A DNA stretch of 64,000 nt from Butyrivibrio proteoclasticus B316. GTDB taxonomy: Bacteria > Bacillota > Clostridia > Lachnospirales > Lachnospiraceae. Below, one piece after another: positions 54,631-64,000 of the stretch (position 1 is its first letter; every line of letters begins with the position of its first letter). The stretch spans positions 238,359 to 302,358 of the forward strand of contig NC_014388.1 in the NCBI RefSeq assembly GCF_000145035.1. The letters are read 5' to 3'. The position numbers and the translations under genes were made by a program. The notes below the pieces were generated by a model that made no database searches, was not told where the DNA came from, and was given only the letters and a program-made list of their open reading frames with translations.

Positions 54631-57600
54631 ATGAGTAAGAGACGACTCTTTTCTCTTTTTCTAATATCGCTGTTAACTATATCTCTTTTCCCCACTACCA
54701 TTGCGTCTGCAAGCAGTACAGACAGTTCTTCTGCCAAAATGGGCGGAGGTTATGCTGTTACCAAGCAAATTGCCAATACCAATTATTATCCCTTGCTTCT
54801 AGATGATCTTGGAGACTACAGCATTGATGCTAACTGTATTCTCTGCGACCAGAAGGGCTACATATGGATTGGCACCTATAGCGGAGTTATTCGCTATGAC
54901 GGCCTGAATATCACTATATTTGATGCAACAAAAGGCTTTTCAAGCGCACGAACTATGTATGAAGATCATTCCGGCAAAATCTGGATTGGTACAAACGGTG
55001 ACGGAGTTGTTGTTTATAATGGCGATAACGATATTAAACGGTACGGTTACAAGAAAGGCCTTACTGCTACTTCTATTCGCTCTTTTTCTGAAGATCAATA
55101 TAACAACATCTATATAGGCACCACTGACGGCGTATATTATTCTGACGAAAGCTATAACTTTAAAATGATTAAAGATTCCAGAATACAGCACGATCGTATT
55201 TTGCGGCTTACAACTGATAAAGACAAAACTGTTTATGGATATACTAAAAATGGGAATATTTTCAAAATTGACAATGGTGTCATTTCATCTTTTTACACTG
55301 AAGATAAAATCTCTGAAACCCCTATTACAACAATATACGCTGATGAAAATGCGTCAGGAAAAGTATATATTGCCACAAACGATGGTAATGTTTATTATGG
55401 TGATTTTGGGTTACCCACCAAACAAATGAAGCAAATTAACGCCGCGAGCATAGGCTCTGTAAGATGGATCAACTACGCCTGCGGTCGTATTTGGCTCGCC
55501 TCAGCCAATAAAATCGGATATATCCAGAACGATAATTCTGTATTTGCTCTCACATATCTTCCAATCACTCTTGGTATAGAAATGGTTATCCCGGATTATC
55601 AGGGAAATATCTGGGTTGCATCATCCAGACAGGGACTAATGAAAATAGTCACCAGCAATTTTGTAAACATTAATACCAGAGCGGGTCTCGACAACATCCT
55701 CTCCAGTTCTAATTGCATTATTGATAACTATCTGTATATAGGCAGTGACACAGGTATCCGCATTGTTAACTTATCGACTTATACAGAAGTTCAGGATGAC
55801 AAGCTGACTGAACCAATTAAGAATAGCCGTGTACGATGCCTTAAAAGAGATTCTAAGCGGAATTTATGGATAGCCACTTATAACGAAGATTTAGGCCTTG
55901 TTCGCTATTCCAAGGAAGGTAAGATCAAGAATTTTACTGTAAAAGACGGTCTTCCAAGCCCAGAAATCCGAAATATTTACGAAACTACTGACGGCCAAAT
56001 ACTGGTCGGAACCAGCCACGGTTTAGCGGTTATTAATGGCGATAGAATAGTCAAAGTATATAGTGAAAAAGACGGCCTTTTTGATACCGTTATATTGACT
56101 GTAAGTGAAGGTTTTGATGGTGAGTATTACATAGGAACTGACGGCGGCGGTATTTTCGTGATAAAAGATGGAAAAGTAACCTACATTGGCATCAAAGAGG
56201 GCTTGACCAGTACAGTTGTGCCCAGGATCAAAAGGGATGCCAAAAATCAGGTCAATTGGATTTTCACTTCAAATTCTGTAGCCTATATCAAAGATGGCGT
56301 GATCACAAATATAACAGAATATCCCTTCTCCGGAAGCTTTGATGTATTTAACGGCAGCAACAACACTCTTTGGCTTTTGTCTGCCTATGGATTATGCCGT
56401 CTTCATACTGATGAAGTCCTTTCCAATAACATCATAGAATATCGTTTGTATACCGTAGATAACGGTCTTACAAGCACCCCTACCAGAAATGCATATAATG
56501 ATCTTTCTCCTGACGGAAATCTTTTTATTTCATCGGCAGATGGTGTTAACAGAGTCAATATCAGAAAATATTCAGATATAGATATCAATGTTAAAACTGA
56601 TATTCAGGCTCTTTACAGTGATGATCAGCCAATATTTCCTGATTCAAACGGCGTATATACTATTCCGCCTTCTTCTAATCGTGTAAAAATAGTACCAGCA
56701 ATTCTTGATTATACCCTTAATAATCCTGTAGTTCACGTTTCACTTGAGGGTGCTAACGACGATGGTATAACAAATCTTCGAAGCTATATGACATCCCTGG
56801 AATATACTGATCTTCCATACGGAAATTACACTGCTCATATCCAAGTTCTTAGCAGCGATACTCTTGAAGTATTACAGGATGATTCCTATAAGATCATCAA
56901 GAAGCCTAGATTCTTTGAACGTATTAGTGTAAAAATAGGTTCATTTGTTTTAGTTGGACTATTTATTGCATGGATTGTATGGGCTTTTCTAAGATCAACC
57001 ATTATCAGAAAGCAGTACAAAGAAATAGCCATAGCCAAAGATGAAGCAGAAAGAGCAAATACTGCAAAATCAAGGTTTCTTGCCAATATGTCCCATGAAA
57101 TTCGTACTCCTATCAATACAATCATGGGTATGGATGAGCTTCTTTTACGAGAAGCCCATGATAATGTTCCTGATTCTTACTATACTGCTGTGATAAATTA
57201 CGGTGTAGATATCAAAAATGCTGCAGAATCGCTTCTGGGGCTTATTAACGATGTTTTAGATATATCTAAGATTGAATCTGGCAAAATGCACCTCGTTGAG
57301 CAGGAATACGATACCGTAGAATGTCTTCGCGGTATCATTACCATGATCAGGGTTAAGAGCAGTGAAAAAGATCTCTCTTTTGACACAAACATCGATGAAT
57401 CTATTCCTAAACGTTTATACGGTGATATTGGCAAGATCAAGCAGATTGTGCTTAACCTTCTGACTAATGCTGTAAAATACACCGAAAAAGGCGGATTCAC
57501 ACTCACTGTTACCGTCACTTCCAAAAACGCTGACAAATGCTCACTCCGCTTCTCGGTAAAAGACACTGGAATCGGCGTCAAAGCTGAGAATATGGAAAAG

Positions 57601-58860
57601 CTCTTTTCCGCCTATGAACGACTTGACGAAGAAAAAAACAGCGGCATTCAGGGAACCGGCCTTGGTCTTGATATTTCCAGGCGTTTTGCAGAGCTTATGA
57701 ATGGTCGCCTTTGGTGTGAGAGCACCTACGGAGAGGGCTCAGACTTTATCCTGACTTTGGATCAGGTAATTGTTGATTCTGAGCCTATAGGCGCTTTTAT
57801 TGAGCATGATGGTAACGCTGAGGTTGGACCTTATGTTCCGACATTTATAGCAGAAAAAGCCAAGATTTTGGTCGTTGACGACAATCCTATGAATCTTGTT
57901 GTCGCAAAAGGCCTTCTCGATGCTACAAAAGCTCAGATTACGACTGCAGACAGCGGAGAAAAATGTCTTGAACTGCTCCAGAAAGAATCCTTCCACATCA
58001 TTCTCCTTGATCATATGATGCCTGGAATGGATGGTATCGAGACTTTAGCCAGAATAAGGGAGCTAAATCCCCACCAGATAGTCTTTGCCCTTACTGCCAA
58101 CGTCGAACCAAGTGGTACGAACTTCTATGTCTCAAAAGGCTTTAATGGCTATCTGTCCAAGCCTATAGATTACAAAAAGTTAGAGCAGACACTATACGAG
58201 TATCTGCCCAAAGACATAATAGAAATCTACAATGCAGAGGATAATAAAAAGGTTGAAGAGCCTCTTCCTTCCCCTGCGGAAGACTTCTCCTGGCTCAAGG
58301 ATGTTGATAATATTTCCGTAGATGAAGGTATACAGGCCTCTGGAGGATTTCCTCTATTCATTACCAGCCTTAAGATGTTCCATGATACTATTGATTACAA
58401 TGCTGATGTTCTCGAAAAAGCCTTTACCGATGCCGATTATTCTCTATACACAATAAAAGTACATGCACTTAAATCATCAGCCAGAATAATTGGTGCAAGC
58501 AAATTATCCAAGCTTGCAGAAGAGCTTGAAATGGCTGGCAAGAGCAATAATATCGAGCTTATTAAAGAAAAGCATCAGAGGCTCATAAATGATTATCTTT
58601 CCTTTAAGGATAGCCTTTCAAAGCTTAGTGATGATCCTAAGTCAAATAGCGATTTAGAGCCTATATCCAGCCAGGATCTTAATGATGCTTACGAATCTCT
58701 TAGGGAGACAATTGAGCAAATGGACTACGACTCCGCTGAGATGATTATTGAAGGTCTTGAAAACTATAAGCTGGCTAACGAAGATGCAGAGCTTGTAAAA
58801 GAGCTCAAAAAAAGTCTTTCCATGTTCGATTGGGACGAAATGGAAAGACTACTACAATAA
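54631..58860 (+). CDS. Hybrid two-component sensor (beta-propeller/Y_Y_Y, HisKA, HATPase, REC, HPt)
   Basis: 1409 residues. Signal peptide (1-27); two-component propeller repeats (about 50-640, e.g. KGYIWIGTYSGVIRYDG); Y_Y_Y-like Ig domain (about 655-745); TM at about 765-790; HisKA with His822 in NMSHEIRTPIN; HATPase (about 920-1040) with NLLTNAVKYTEKG; receiver with Asp1127 in LLDHMMPGMDG; and a C-terminal HPt domain with His1278 in KVHALKSSARI. It resembles the polysaccharide-sensing hybrid systems of Bacteroidetes but ends in an HPt, without the AraC domain, so a separate regulator is needed. GAGGAA precedes the ATG. Confidence 0.9.
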   Translation: MSKRRLFSLFLISLLTISLFPTTIASASSTDSSSAKMGGGYAVTKQIANTNYYPLLLDDLGDYSIDANCILCDQKGYIWIGTYSGVIRYDGLNITIFDATKGFSSARTMYEDHSGKIWIGTNGDGVVVYNGDNDIKRYGYKKGLTATSIRSFSEDQYNNIYIGTTDGVYYSDESYNFKMIKDSRIQHDRILRLTTDKDKTVYGYTKNGNIFKIDNGVISSFYTEDKISETPITTIYADENASGKVYIATNDGNVYYGDFGLPTKQMKQINAASIGSVRWINYACGRIWLASANKIGYIQNDNSVFALTYLPITLGIEMVIPDYQGNIWVASSRQGLMKIVTSNFVNINTRAGLDNILSSSNCIIDNYLYIGSDTGIRIVNLSTYTEVQDDKLTEPIKNSRVRCLKRDSKRNLWIATYNEDLGLVRYSKEGKIKNFTVKDGLPSPEIRNIYETTDGQILVGTSHGLAVINGDRIVKVYSEKDGLFDTVILTVSEGFDGEYYIGTDGGGIFVIKDGKVTYIGIKEGLTSTVVPRIKRDAKNQVNWIFTSNSVAYIKDGVITNITEYPFSGSFDVFNGSNNTLWLLSAYGLCRLHTDEVLSNNIIEYRLYTVDNGLTSTPTRNAYNDLSPDGNLFISSADGVNRVNIRKYSDIDINVKTDIQALYSDDQPIFPDSNGVYTIPPSSNRVKIVPAILDYTLNNPVVHVSLEGANDDGITNLRSYMTSLEYTDLPYGNYTAHIQVLSSDTLEVLQDDSYKIIKKPRFFERISVKIGSFVLVGLFIAWIVWAFLRSTIIRKQYKEIAIAKDEAERANTAKSRFLANMSHEIRTPINTIMGMDELLLREAHDNVPDSYYTAVINYGVDIKNAAESLLGLINDVLDISKIESGKMHLVEQEYDTVECLRGIITMIRVKSSEKDLSFDTNIDESIPKRLYGDIGKIKQIVLNLLTNAVKYTEKGGFTLTVTVTSKNADKCSLRFSVKDTGIGVKAENMEKLFSAYERLDEEKNSGIQGTGLGLDISRRFAELMNGRLWCESTYGEGSDFILTLDQVIVDSEPIGAFIEHDGNAEVGPYVPTFIAEKAKILVVDDNPMNLVVAKGLLDATKAQITTADSGEKCLELLQKESFHIILLDHMMPGMDGIETLARIRELNPHQIVFALTANVEPSGTNFYVSKGFNGYLSKPIDYKKLEQTLYEYLPKDIIEIYNAEDNKKVEEPLPSPAEDFSWLKDVDNISVDEGIQASGGFPLFITSLKMFHDTIDYNADVLEKAFTDADYSLYTIKVHALKSSARIIGASKLSKLAEELEMAGKSNNIELIKEKHQRLINDYLSFKDSLSKLSDDPKSNSDLEPISSQDLNDAYESLRETIEQMDYDSAEMIIEGLENYKLANEDAELVKELKKSLSMFDWDEMERLLQ

Positions 58861-59718
58861 TTATCTTCTAGCTTTAAGCGCTTCTTCAAGCTGTTTGTGC
58901 TGCTGATATATATCCATATTTCTAACCATATCCTGTTCGATCAGGCTTCTGATATACTTAGTTGCAGACATATTAGAGGCTTTGGCCATATGCTCCACAT
59001 AATCCCTATATCCTCTGATATCAAGCAGCAAGAACTTCTCTTTTTCATATCTGCTCTTATCCTGCTTGGTAGCTTTAGCTGGCTTAGGCTCATTATATGA
59101 TGGCATCACAGGCTGCTGCATAACAGGTTGCTGATAACTATTAGGCATCTGATATTGTTGAACCGGAATACTCTGTGGCTGAATCTGTTGATATGTCTGC
59201 GGCTGATACTGTGGTGTCTGAACATTCTGCATCTGCATATTCTGCACATAAGGCTGTACTGAAGGCTCCGGTATATACTGCTGAACCGGAACTGCTTCCG
59301 GAATTGTCTGATATTCAGGCATTATCTGCTGGGCTTTTGCTTCCGCAGCGTTATTTACCATTGCAATCTTCTCTCCAAGCTGTTCAGCTATTACAGGTAC
59401 TTCATCTCTGTCTATATGTACCTCTTCCTGAACTATATTTGTCTCAGAAACCTCTGTATTCGTTTTTTCTTCCTCAATAACAGGTTGAACTACCTTTTCG
59501 ATATTTTTATTTGATTCTGCAGCCTTTTCTGGCTCTGATGGCGTAATTTCCTGCTCTTTCTCCGGTATCTCAGAAACTTCTTCTACTTTTTTTACTTTTT
59601 CAATCTTAGATTTAGTTTCATTTTTCTCAGCACCTTTATTAAGAGGTGTCATACCCGCAAACAAACCAGTTGAAGCTCTGTTTGCTCCGCCTTTTAATCT
59701 GTCAGCCTTACTTGCCAT
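58861..59718 (-). CDS. Plasmid partition adaptor with C-terminal ribbon-helix-helix (ParB-like)
   Basis: About 285 residues, start ATG 59718 overlapping the ParA stop (TGATG), with GAGGAGG six bases upstream. The N-terminal half is a basic, then acidic, Glu/Lys/Val-rich and Gln/Pro-rich flexible region. The C-terminal 50 residues (KFLLLDIRGYRDYVEHMAK, then NMSATKYIRSLIEQD) have the beta-helix-helix pattern of ribbon-helix-helix centromere-binding proteins. It presumably binds repeats in the adjacent AT-rich region and tethers the replicon to ParA. It is not homologous to classic HTH-type ParB. Confidence 0.7.
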   Translation of the reverse strand: MASKADRLKGGANRASTGLFAGMTPLNKGAEKNETKSKIEKVKKVEEVSEIPEKEQEITPSEPEKAAESNKNIEKVVQPVIEEEKTNTEVSETNIVQEEVHIDRDEVPVIAEQLGEKIAMVNNAAEAKAQQIMPEYQTIPEAVPVQQYIPEPSVQPYVQNMQMQNVQTPQYQPQTYQQIQPQSIPVQQYQMPNSYQQPVMQQPVMPSYNEPKPAKATKQDKSRYEKEKFLLLDIRGYRDYVEHMAKASNMSATKYIRSLIEQDMVRNMDIYQQHKQLEEALKARR

Positions 59719-60545
59719 CACTTATCCTCCTCTAAGAATTCATCAATAAAGTCATCATAATCTCTTGCAGCTGAAGATCCACCAGCATACTCAAATAGAT
59801 CCATCTTCATTGTCTGTGCTTCCTCAACCGATACATTAAGTCTTATTCTGGACTTATATACCTTAGTGTTAAGGAGCTGAGCTTTCTCCTCTATGTCTCC
59901 AATCCAAATCTTGGCATTTGCCGTGTTTCTCACTTTGGTGACAAGGATTCCGTCAACTCTAAGCTTATCATTTGTATAGTCATGAATCTGATCAATGAAT
60001 TTGTATAGTCTGGATAATCCCTGTAATGAATATGCTCCTGGTTCCAATGGAATTATTACTTCATCTGCAACCGTAAGAATATTCATAAGAACAACTCCAA
60101 GCGCAGGGCTGCAATCAAATACACAGAAATCATACTCTTTATCCAGATCTTCAAATGCTTCCTTGATAAGTCTCTCTCTTCCAAGACCAGCAAAAGACAT
60201 ATCAGCAGAAGCCAAATCTATACCGCCAACTATTAAATCAAGGTTCTCAGATATTGGTATTATAGCTTCATTGATATTCTTCCTCTTAGCCATAACCTCA
60301 AACAGTTTGGCTGGTACATTCTCATAAAAGTAGTCCTGTTGCTCTTCTGTAAGTTTCTCAATATCTTCCGGATCAGGATCAATTTCATTTAAATCTATTC
60401 CTGCAGACATTGACAGGTTTTCCTGTGGATCTGCATCAACTACTAGAACTTTATATCCTCTTTTGGCAAGGCCAACTGCCATCGCATAGCTGGATGTAGT
60501 CTTGGCTACTCCCCCTTTTTGGTTGCTAAATGCTATTGTACGCAT
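59718..60545 (-). CDS. parA: ParA-family plasmid partition ATPase
   Basis: About 275 residues from the ATG at 60545, with GGAGGAG directly upstream. Deviant Walker A QKGGVAKTT (residues about 9-17), A' VDADPQENL and Walker B FDCSPALG. It is coupled to the adaptor gene. As ParA type Ib it lacks an N-terminal HTH, so operon repression should come from the adaptor protein. It drives segregation of the replicon whose origin lies to its right. Confidence 0.92.
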   Translation of the reverse strand: MRTIAFSNQKGGVAKTTSSYAMAVGLAKRGYKVLVVDADPQENLSMSAGIDLNEIDPDPEDIEKLTEEQQDYFYENVPAKLFEVMAKRKNINEAIIPISENLDLIVGGIDLASADMSFAGLGRERLIKEAFEDLDKEYDFCVFDCSPALGVVLMNILTVADEVIIPLEPGAYSLQGLSRLYKFIDQIHDYTNDKLRVDGILVTKVRNTANAKIWIGDIEEKAQLLNTKVYKSRIRLNVSVEEAQTMKMDLFEYAGGSSAARDYDDFIDEFLEEDK

Positions 60546-60744
60546 AACTCCTCCCACTTATATATAGCTTATATATCTCTCTTTAATATCCTTAGTAATT
60601 ATATTCTATTTATTATTTACTTTCAATAATAAATATCATTAATATAATTCATTTATCATCTTTAAGTTAAATATTACATATCTAATATTTATGTTATAAT
60701 TGATATATAAATTATAAATATTTGTTTAATGTATATCATATATT

Positions 60745-61867
60745 TGTTATATATCAATCATTATTGTCAGGAACATTTAATCCAAATATATTATATAACA
60801 TAGATAATTAATATGCATCATATATCATAATTGAATTTATATGCTATCATTTTATATATATTATATATGTTATTTTTATTATTGCTCATATATCATTTTT
60901 AAGTTTCAGCTCGCTGTATTATATTTATTATTTACCTAATATATTATATATTTGTTATATACCATATGGTGATAATTATGCTGTTATTTATGTTATATAT
61001 ATGCCTGTTTTGAAACTTGTTTTAGTTATATATGATATATATATATTTATTATACTCCATTGCTTAAAAGCATATAATACTTGTTCTCTATTCGTACATA
61101 TTTATATATTATATATAACCTTCTCAATATTCTATATTTAAATTGTTTTTTAAAAGTCCCTATTTTTGCTGATCTATTTAATATATCATCATTACATTTT
61201 TACTAATTATATATAACATATATAGTATCGCTTTGAGTTTTGATATTATGCGAGCCAGTACATTCTGTATTTGTTTATTCTTAGGCGCTGGTTATAGAGA
61301 GACGAATTCATATATATGTTATATACACCCTATATATTTTTATTTTTGCATTATATAGCTCTTATTATTATTTAAGATCATATTTCTTAATATCTTATAT
61401 TTATTATACATGTTATATATATTATATCTGCAAAATATTATTTATAATCGTTATATTCAATATATCTTATTAGAGATATATTAAAAGCATGATAATATAT
61501 CTCTAATATATCTTATATAACATATATTTCTCATGGCTCAATTATATATCTAGCATATTATATATATCATATATATTTATTATTATATATGTAATATGTT
61601 TTATGTATTATATTTATGTAATATATTATATCGGTATTAAATTTCACATATACATTATTAACATTATTCATTATAATTGCATTATTTATTAAATATAATA
61701 TCTTTATTGCATATATGTATAATATTATATTTATATTAATTAATATATAGAGTTATTATATTGAATACATTATAAATAAATGATATAATACTCATATATT
61801 AAATATGTAATATTATATATATTTAAAATATAAAGCAAATATTCATATATTATAAATATGTTATATA
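60745..61867. repeat. Dispersed TGTTATATA repeats, candidate centromere
   Basis: Exact copies on the + strand begin at 60745, 60953, 60991, 61317, 61411 and 61859; on the minus strand (TATATAACA) at 60792, 61210 and 61513. Several extend to ATATATGTTATATA, nearly palindromic. Only nine bases are exact, so the wider repeat unit is unclear and the A/T bias inflates chance matches. Confidence 0.45.
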
Positions 61868-61877
61868 TGTTTTGTAA

Positions 61878-62009
61878 TTTATTCTAGAAAGTTCATCTAT
61901 ACATAATACCAAAGACCAGGACTTTGTAACCAGAAGATCTAAAATCGTCAAGCCTCTGGATACAAATAAAAATAATAGTAGTCAAGAATATAAAAAGAAG
62001 AAAAAATAA
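61878..62009 (+). pseudogene. Possible gene remnant
   Basis: 43 codons without a start (an in-frame TAA precedes) read as charged protein, with KDQDFVTRRSKIVKPLDTN in the middle and a Lys-rich end. Base composition is less AT-biased than the flanks. It may be the tail of a former gene. No family recognised. Confidence 0.25.
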
Positions 62010-62481
62010 TTAATATAGATCAAGAATTGCAGCATATTTAACCATTAGTCGTTTGTTTGTAATTTAAAGAGTAAAAACAGGGAAATGGTTACATAACAAT
62101 AATAAAAATAGAATTATTATATTGTAAACAATTTATAAAAATCGTCAAAAATAAGAATGCAAGAATGAATTAAGAAATAATTCAAAGAAAAAGCCTCATA
62201 TAATAAGCACTTAAATGATAGCATAAGATATTATTGCTATTAAATAATTAATGATTGCAAAATTTATCTCAAAATCAAAAAACAGCAAATAAATTTAAAG
62301 ATAATTATGTTTTAAAATATTACAGTATTTATGCATATATTCTGTAAGAATTAATTCATATTATAATATTATGCGTTATTATATAATAAATTAAAATATT
62401 ATAAAGAAAATATAAACCATTTAGGTCAATAAAAATACATATAAATACAATCAGCCATTATTATAAACATAAAAAGAGGAA

Positions 62482-62523
62482 CAATAGATATTGTATTTTA
62501 TTAAAATATCTATTGCTTTTTTA
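62482..62523 (+). terminator. Terminator-like hairpin in the AT-rich region
   Basis: CAATAGATATT pairs with AATATCTATTG (11 bp, 62482-62515), followed by CTTTTTTT. No gene ends here, so it may end a non-coding transcript. Confidence 0.5.
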
Positions 62524-62871
62524 ATATTAAAGTAATTAATTTTCTTTTTATTAATCGGAAGTACATGTATATATTATTATTAAAATTAATTTCGTATATC
62601 ATATGTAATATATTAGTGTTCCATTGTAAACATACATAGAAATAATATAAATAAATCTTAAAATTCGTAAAACAATCATCATTATTTCAAAATAATACAT
62701 TTCTGCAAGAAAAATTTCATTGCAATCCCTAGATTCTTCAAATCTAAAAAACTCAATTCAAAAAATAATACATTTGTTTTGATAAATAACTTACAATTGT
62801 CAAATATAAGAAAACTAGAAAGAGAAAAAGAGCAATAAATTTAAGACATTTAGATGACAAAAAAGATATTG

Positions 62872-62916
62872 CAACCAGATCAGTGTTTTATAAACAACAA
62901 ATCTGGTTGTTTATTT
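62872..62916 (+). terminator. Second terminator-like hairpin
   Basis: CAACCAGAT pairs with ATCTGGTTG (9 bp) around a 20-base loop, followed by TTTATTT. As above, no gene ends here. Confidence 0.4.
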
Positions 62917-62994
62917 AAAAATATATAACTACAATTGCTTATTAATTAATACATGTATCAAAAGCTGATAAATACTGCGTTTATAGTTTTTTTA

Positions 62995-63980
62995 GGTGAA
63001 CTAAAAGGGATGATAAAGATAATAAAAAGGGATGGAAAAGTGGTCAAAATAGGGGTGAAAGGTTAACAAAAAGGGCATGAATAATGCTGGATGTAAAGTT
63101 ATAGTTTTAGGTACCAAAAGAGACCAATTAAGGCTTAAAGGGTGACTAAAAAGGGAATAAATAATTAAAAGTGAACAAAAAGGGAATAGATGGTGTAATA
63201 AAAGGGAATGGATAAAGATAAATATCTTTTAAGTTTCAGTAGTCTGGGGAGGCCAGGAGGAAAGAAGTACAGTAGTAGGAGCATTATTCAGGTATAATGC
63301 TCCTACTCTTTATATATATGAAAGAAATAATATGAAGTATTAAGTATATTAGTCAATAATAAGCACAAACAATAATAAATAATGAATTATGATCAGAACA
63401 TTAAGTTGATGTAAAAAGAGAGAGGAAGATAAATAACTGATTAAGGTGACTATAAAGGGAATGGTGACATAAAAGGGCGCAACCAATTATTTTGAAAAGA
63501 GGAAGCAGAGAAACCGCTTAAAATCGCGGAAATTTAAGCTGCATTATTTAAAAGGTGTACAAAAAGGGAATATATAGGTGAACTAAAAGGGAACGAAAAG
63601 ACATAATAAGATAGAAATGTCTCAAAAAATAATTTTTGTGGTAAAAAGGTATAAAAAGGGTGCTAAAAGTGAATAAAAAGGGATTATAAATAACTAAAAC
63701 GGTCAAACCAAATAAGTCAAAAGAGAAATAAAGGGGCGTTTAATATTTGAAAGGTGCACAAAAAGGGAATAAATTATATAGACTAGATAAGTCAACACAA
63801 TTTTGTATATAATATTTGACAAACCCACAAAATATAGGCAAAATAAGGTTGTAAGTGACAAAAAAGGGAATATAATATTGAATAAGTAAATAAAAAGGGA
63901 ATGTTATTTTTTCTGTTACTTAATAAAAGTGAACTAAAAAGGAATCGATTAGTGTTGTTAAGGGTGCATAAAAAGGGAAC
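62995..63980. other. Iteron array, probable replication origin (oriV)
   Basis: At least 14 direct copies of the consensus GTGaaCaAAAAGGGAAT on the + strand. Clear copies begin at 62995, 63061, 63141, 63171, 63192, 63445, 63463, 63554, 63577, 63669, 63753, 63855, 63886, 63929 and 63963, with several weaker ones. Spacing is irregular (about 18 to 240 bases). All copies point the same way. Direct repeats of about 17-22 bases beside an AT-rich region and a partition operon are the layout of iteron plasmids. An initiator gene (Rep) is expected beyond the right edge. Confidence 0.75.
63274..63316 (+). terminator. Hairpin with perfect 14-bp stem inside the iteron field
   Basis: AGTAGGAGCATTAT and its complement with a 6-base loop (63274-63307), followed by CTTTATATA. 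It ends a locally GC-richer stretch (from about 63235) that breaks the iteron array, and may be the terminator of a short RNA. Confidence 0.6.
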
Positions 63981-64000
63981 TAGCATATTGTGGGGGACTT

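Larger units (their letters stand above)
60546..62990. other. AT-rich gene-free region
   Basis: About 2.4 kb with extreme AT content and long TATATA tracts, no credible gene apart from the remnant at 61878-62009. It holds nine copies of TGTTATATA on either strand (60745-61867) and two terminator-like hairpins (62482 and 62872). Position, between a partition operon and an iteron array, suggests centromere, DNA-unwinding element and replication control. Confidence 0.7.

Noticed and set aside
62995..63980. Iteron field considered as a CRISPR array
   Set aside because: The repeats are 15-18 bases and too diverged, the spacing runs from a few bases to over 200, and no cas gene lies in the window.
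63792..63986. A 64-codon minus-strand open frame at the right edge
   Set aside because: It lies across the iteron copies in very AT-rich DNA; its composition (Phe/Leu/Ser/Asn) is what that sequence gives in any frame, and no ribosome site is seen.

Overview
The window looks like part of a secondary replicon (large plasmid or chromid) of a fibre-degrading rumen/gut Lachnospiraceae, most like Butyrivibrio or Pseudobutyrivibrio. The support is moderate GC, Gram-positive (Firmicutes) ribosome-binding sites, GH2 and domain-permuted GH3 glycosidases, YtfQ-type sugar ABC transport with a YesM/YesN two-component system, a BirA/BioY pair, GGDEF proteins with sugar-binding sensor domains, and a surface protein carrying a sortase. 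No rRNA, tRNA, CRISPR array or insertion sequence was seen.

Layout. 1-5.4 kb: start of a GH2 glycosidase, a zinc-ribbon membrane protein, a periplasmic sugar-binding protein/GGDEF operon and a small-protein/ParA-like operon, ending in a cluster of hairpins. 5.4-17.1 kb: a CPA2 antiporter, a large surface protein, a membrane-anchored GH3 operon with a bacterial-Ig membrane protein, and an AgrC/AgrA-like (GHKL plus LytTR) pair. 17.2-22.5 kb: bioY and birA sharing a clear BirA operator, a polar amino-acid ABC operon, and a degenerate MocR-type regulator. 22.7-26.7 kb: a lipoprotein/radical-SAM/CmpB-like cluster, a DUF3048 protein and a small lipoprotein. 26.9-34.3 kb: a DUF2339 membrane protein, a phosphoribosyltransferase-like protein, a GH2 beta-mannosidase, an XRE regulator and a CheY-like protein. 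34.4-43.3 kb: a galactofuranose-type ABC importer with two binding proteins and its YesM/YesN sensor-regulator. 43.4-54.4 kb: a giant surface protein fused to a class-B-like sortase, a sugar-binding lipoprotein convergent with a second GGDEF protein, manA, a MATE exporter and HU. 54.6-58.9 kb: a hybrid two-component sensor of the beta-propeller type. 58.9-64 kb: a ParA/ribbon-helix-helix partition operon, then about 3.4 kb of gene-poor, extremely AT-rich DNA ending in a field of direct repeats (consensus GTGaaCaAAAAGGGAAT) that reads as an iteron-type replication origin.

How the parts fit. The right end is the maintenance module (partition genes, probable centromere, iterons, probable small RNAs). 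The rest is cargo for sensing, importing and breaking down plant polysaccharide, plus envelope proteins. Several genes are degenerate in an informative way: BirA lacks the KWPND lysine and its C-terminal domain, the MocR-type regulator lacks the PLP lysine and its C-terminus, and one sugar-binding protein seems to have lost its lipobox cysteine. The least ordinary items are the sortase-surface-protein fusion, the lipoprotein with YGPP at both ends beside a radical SAM/SPASM enzyme, the birA/bioY control region and the origin region.
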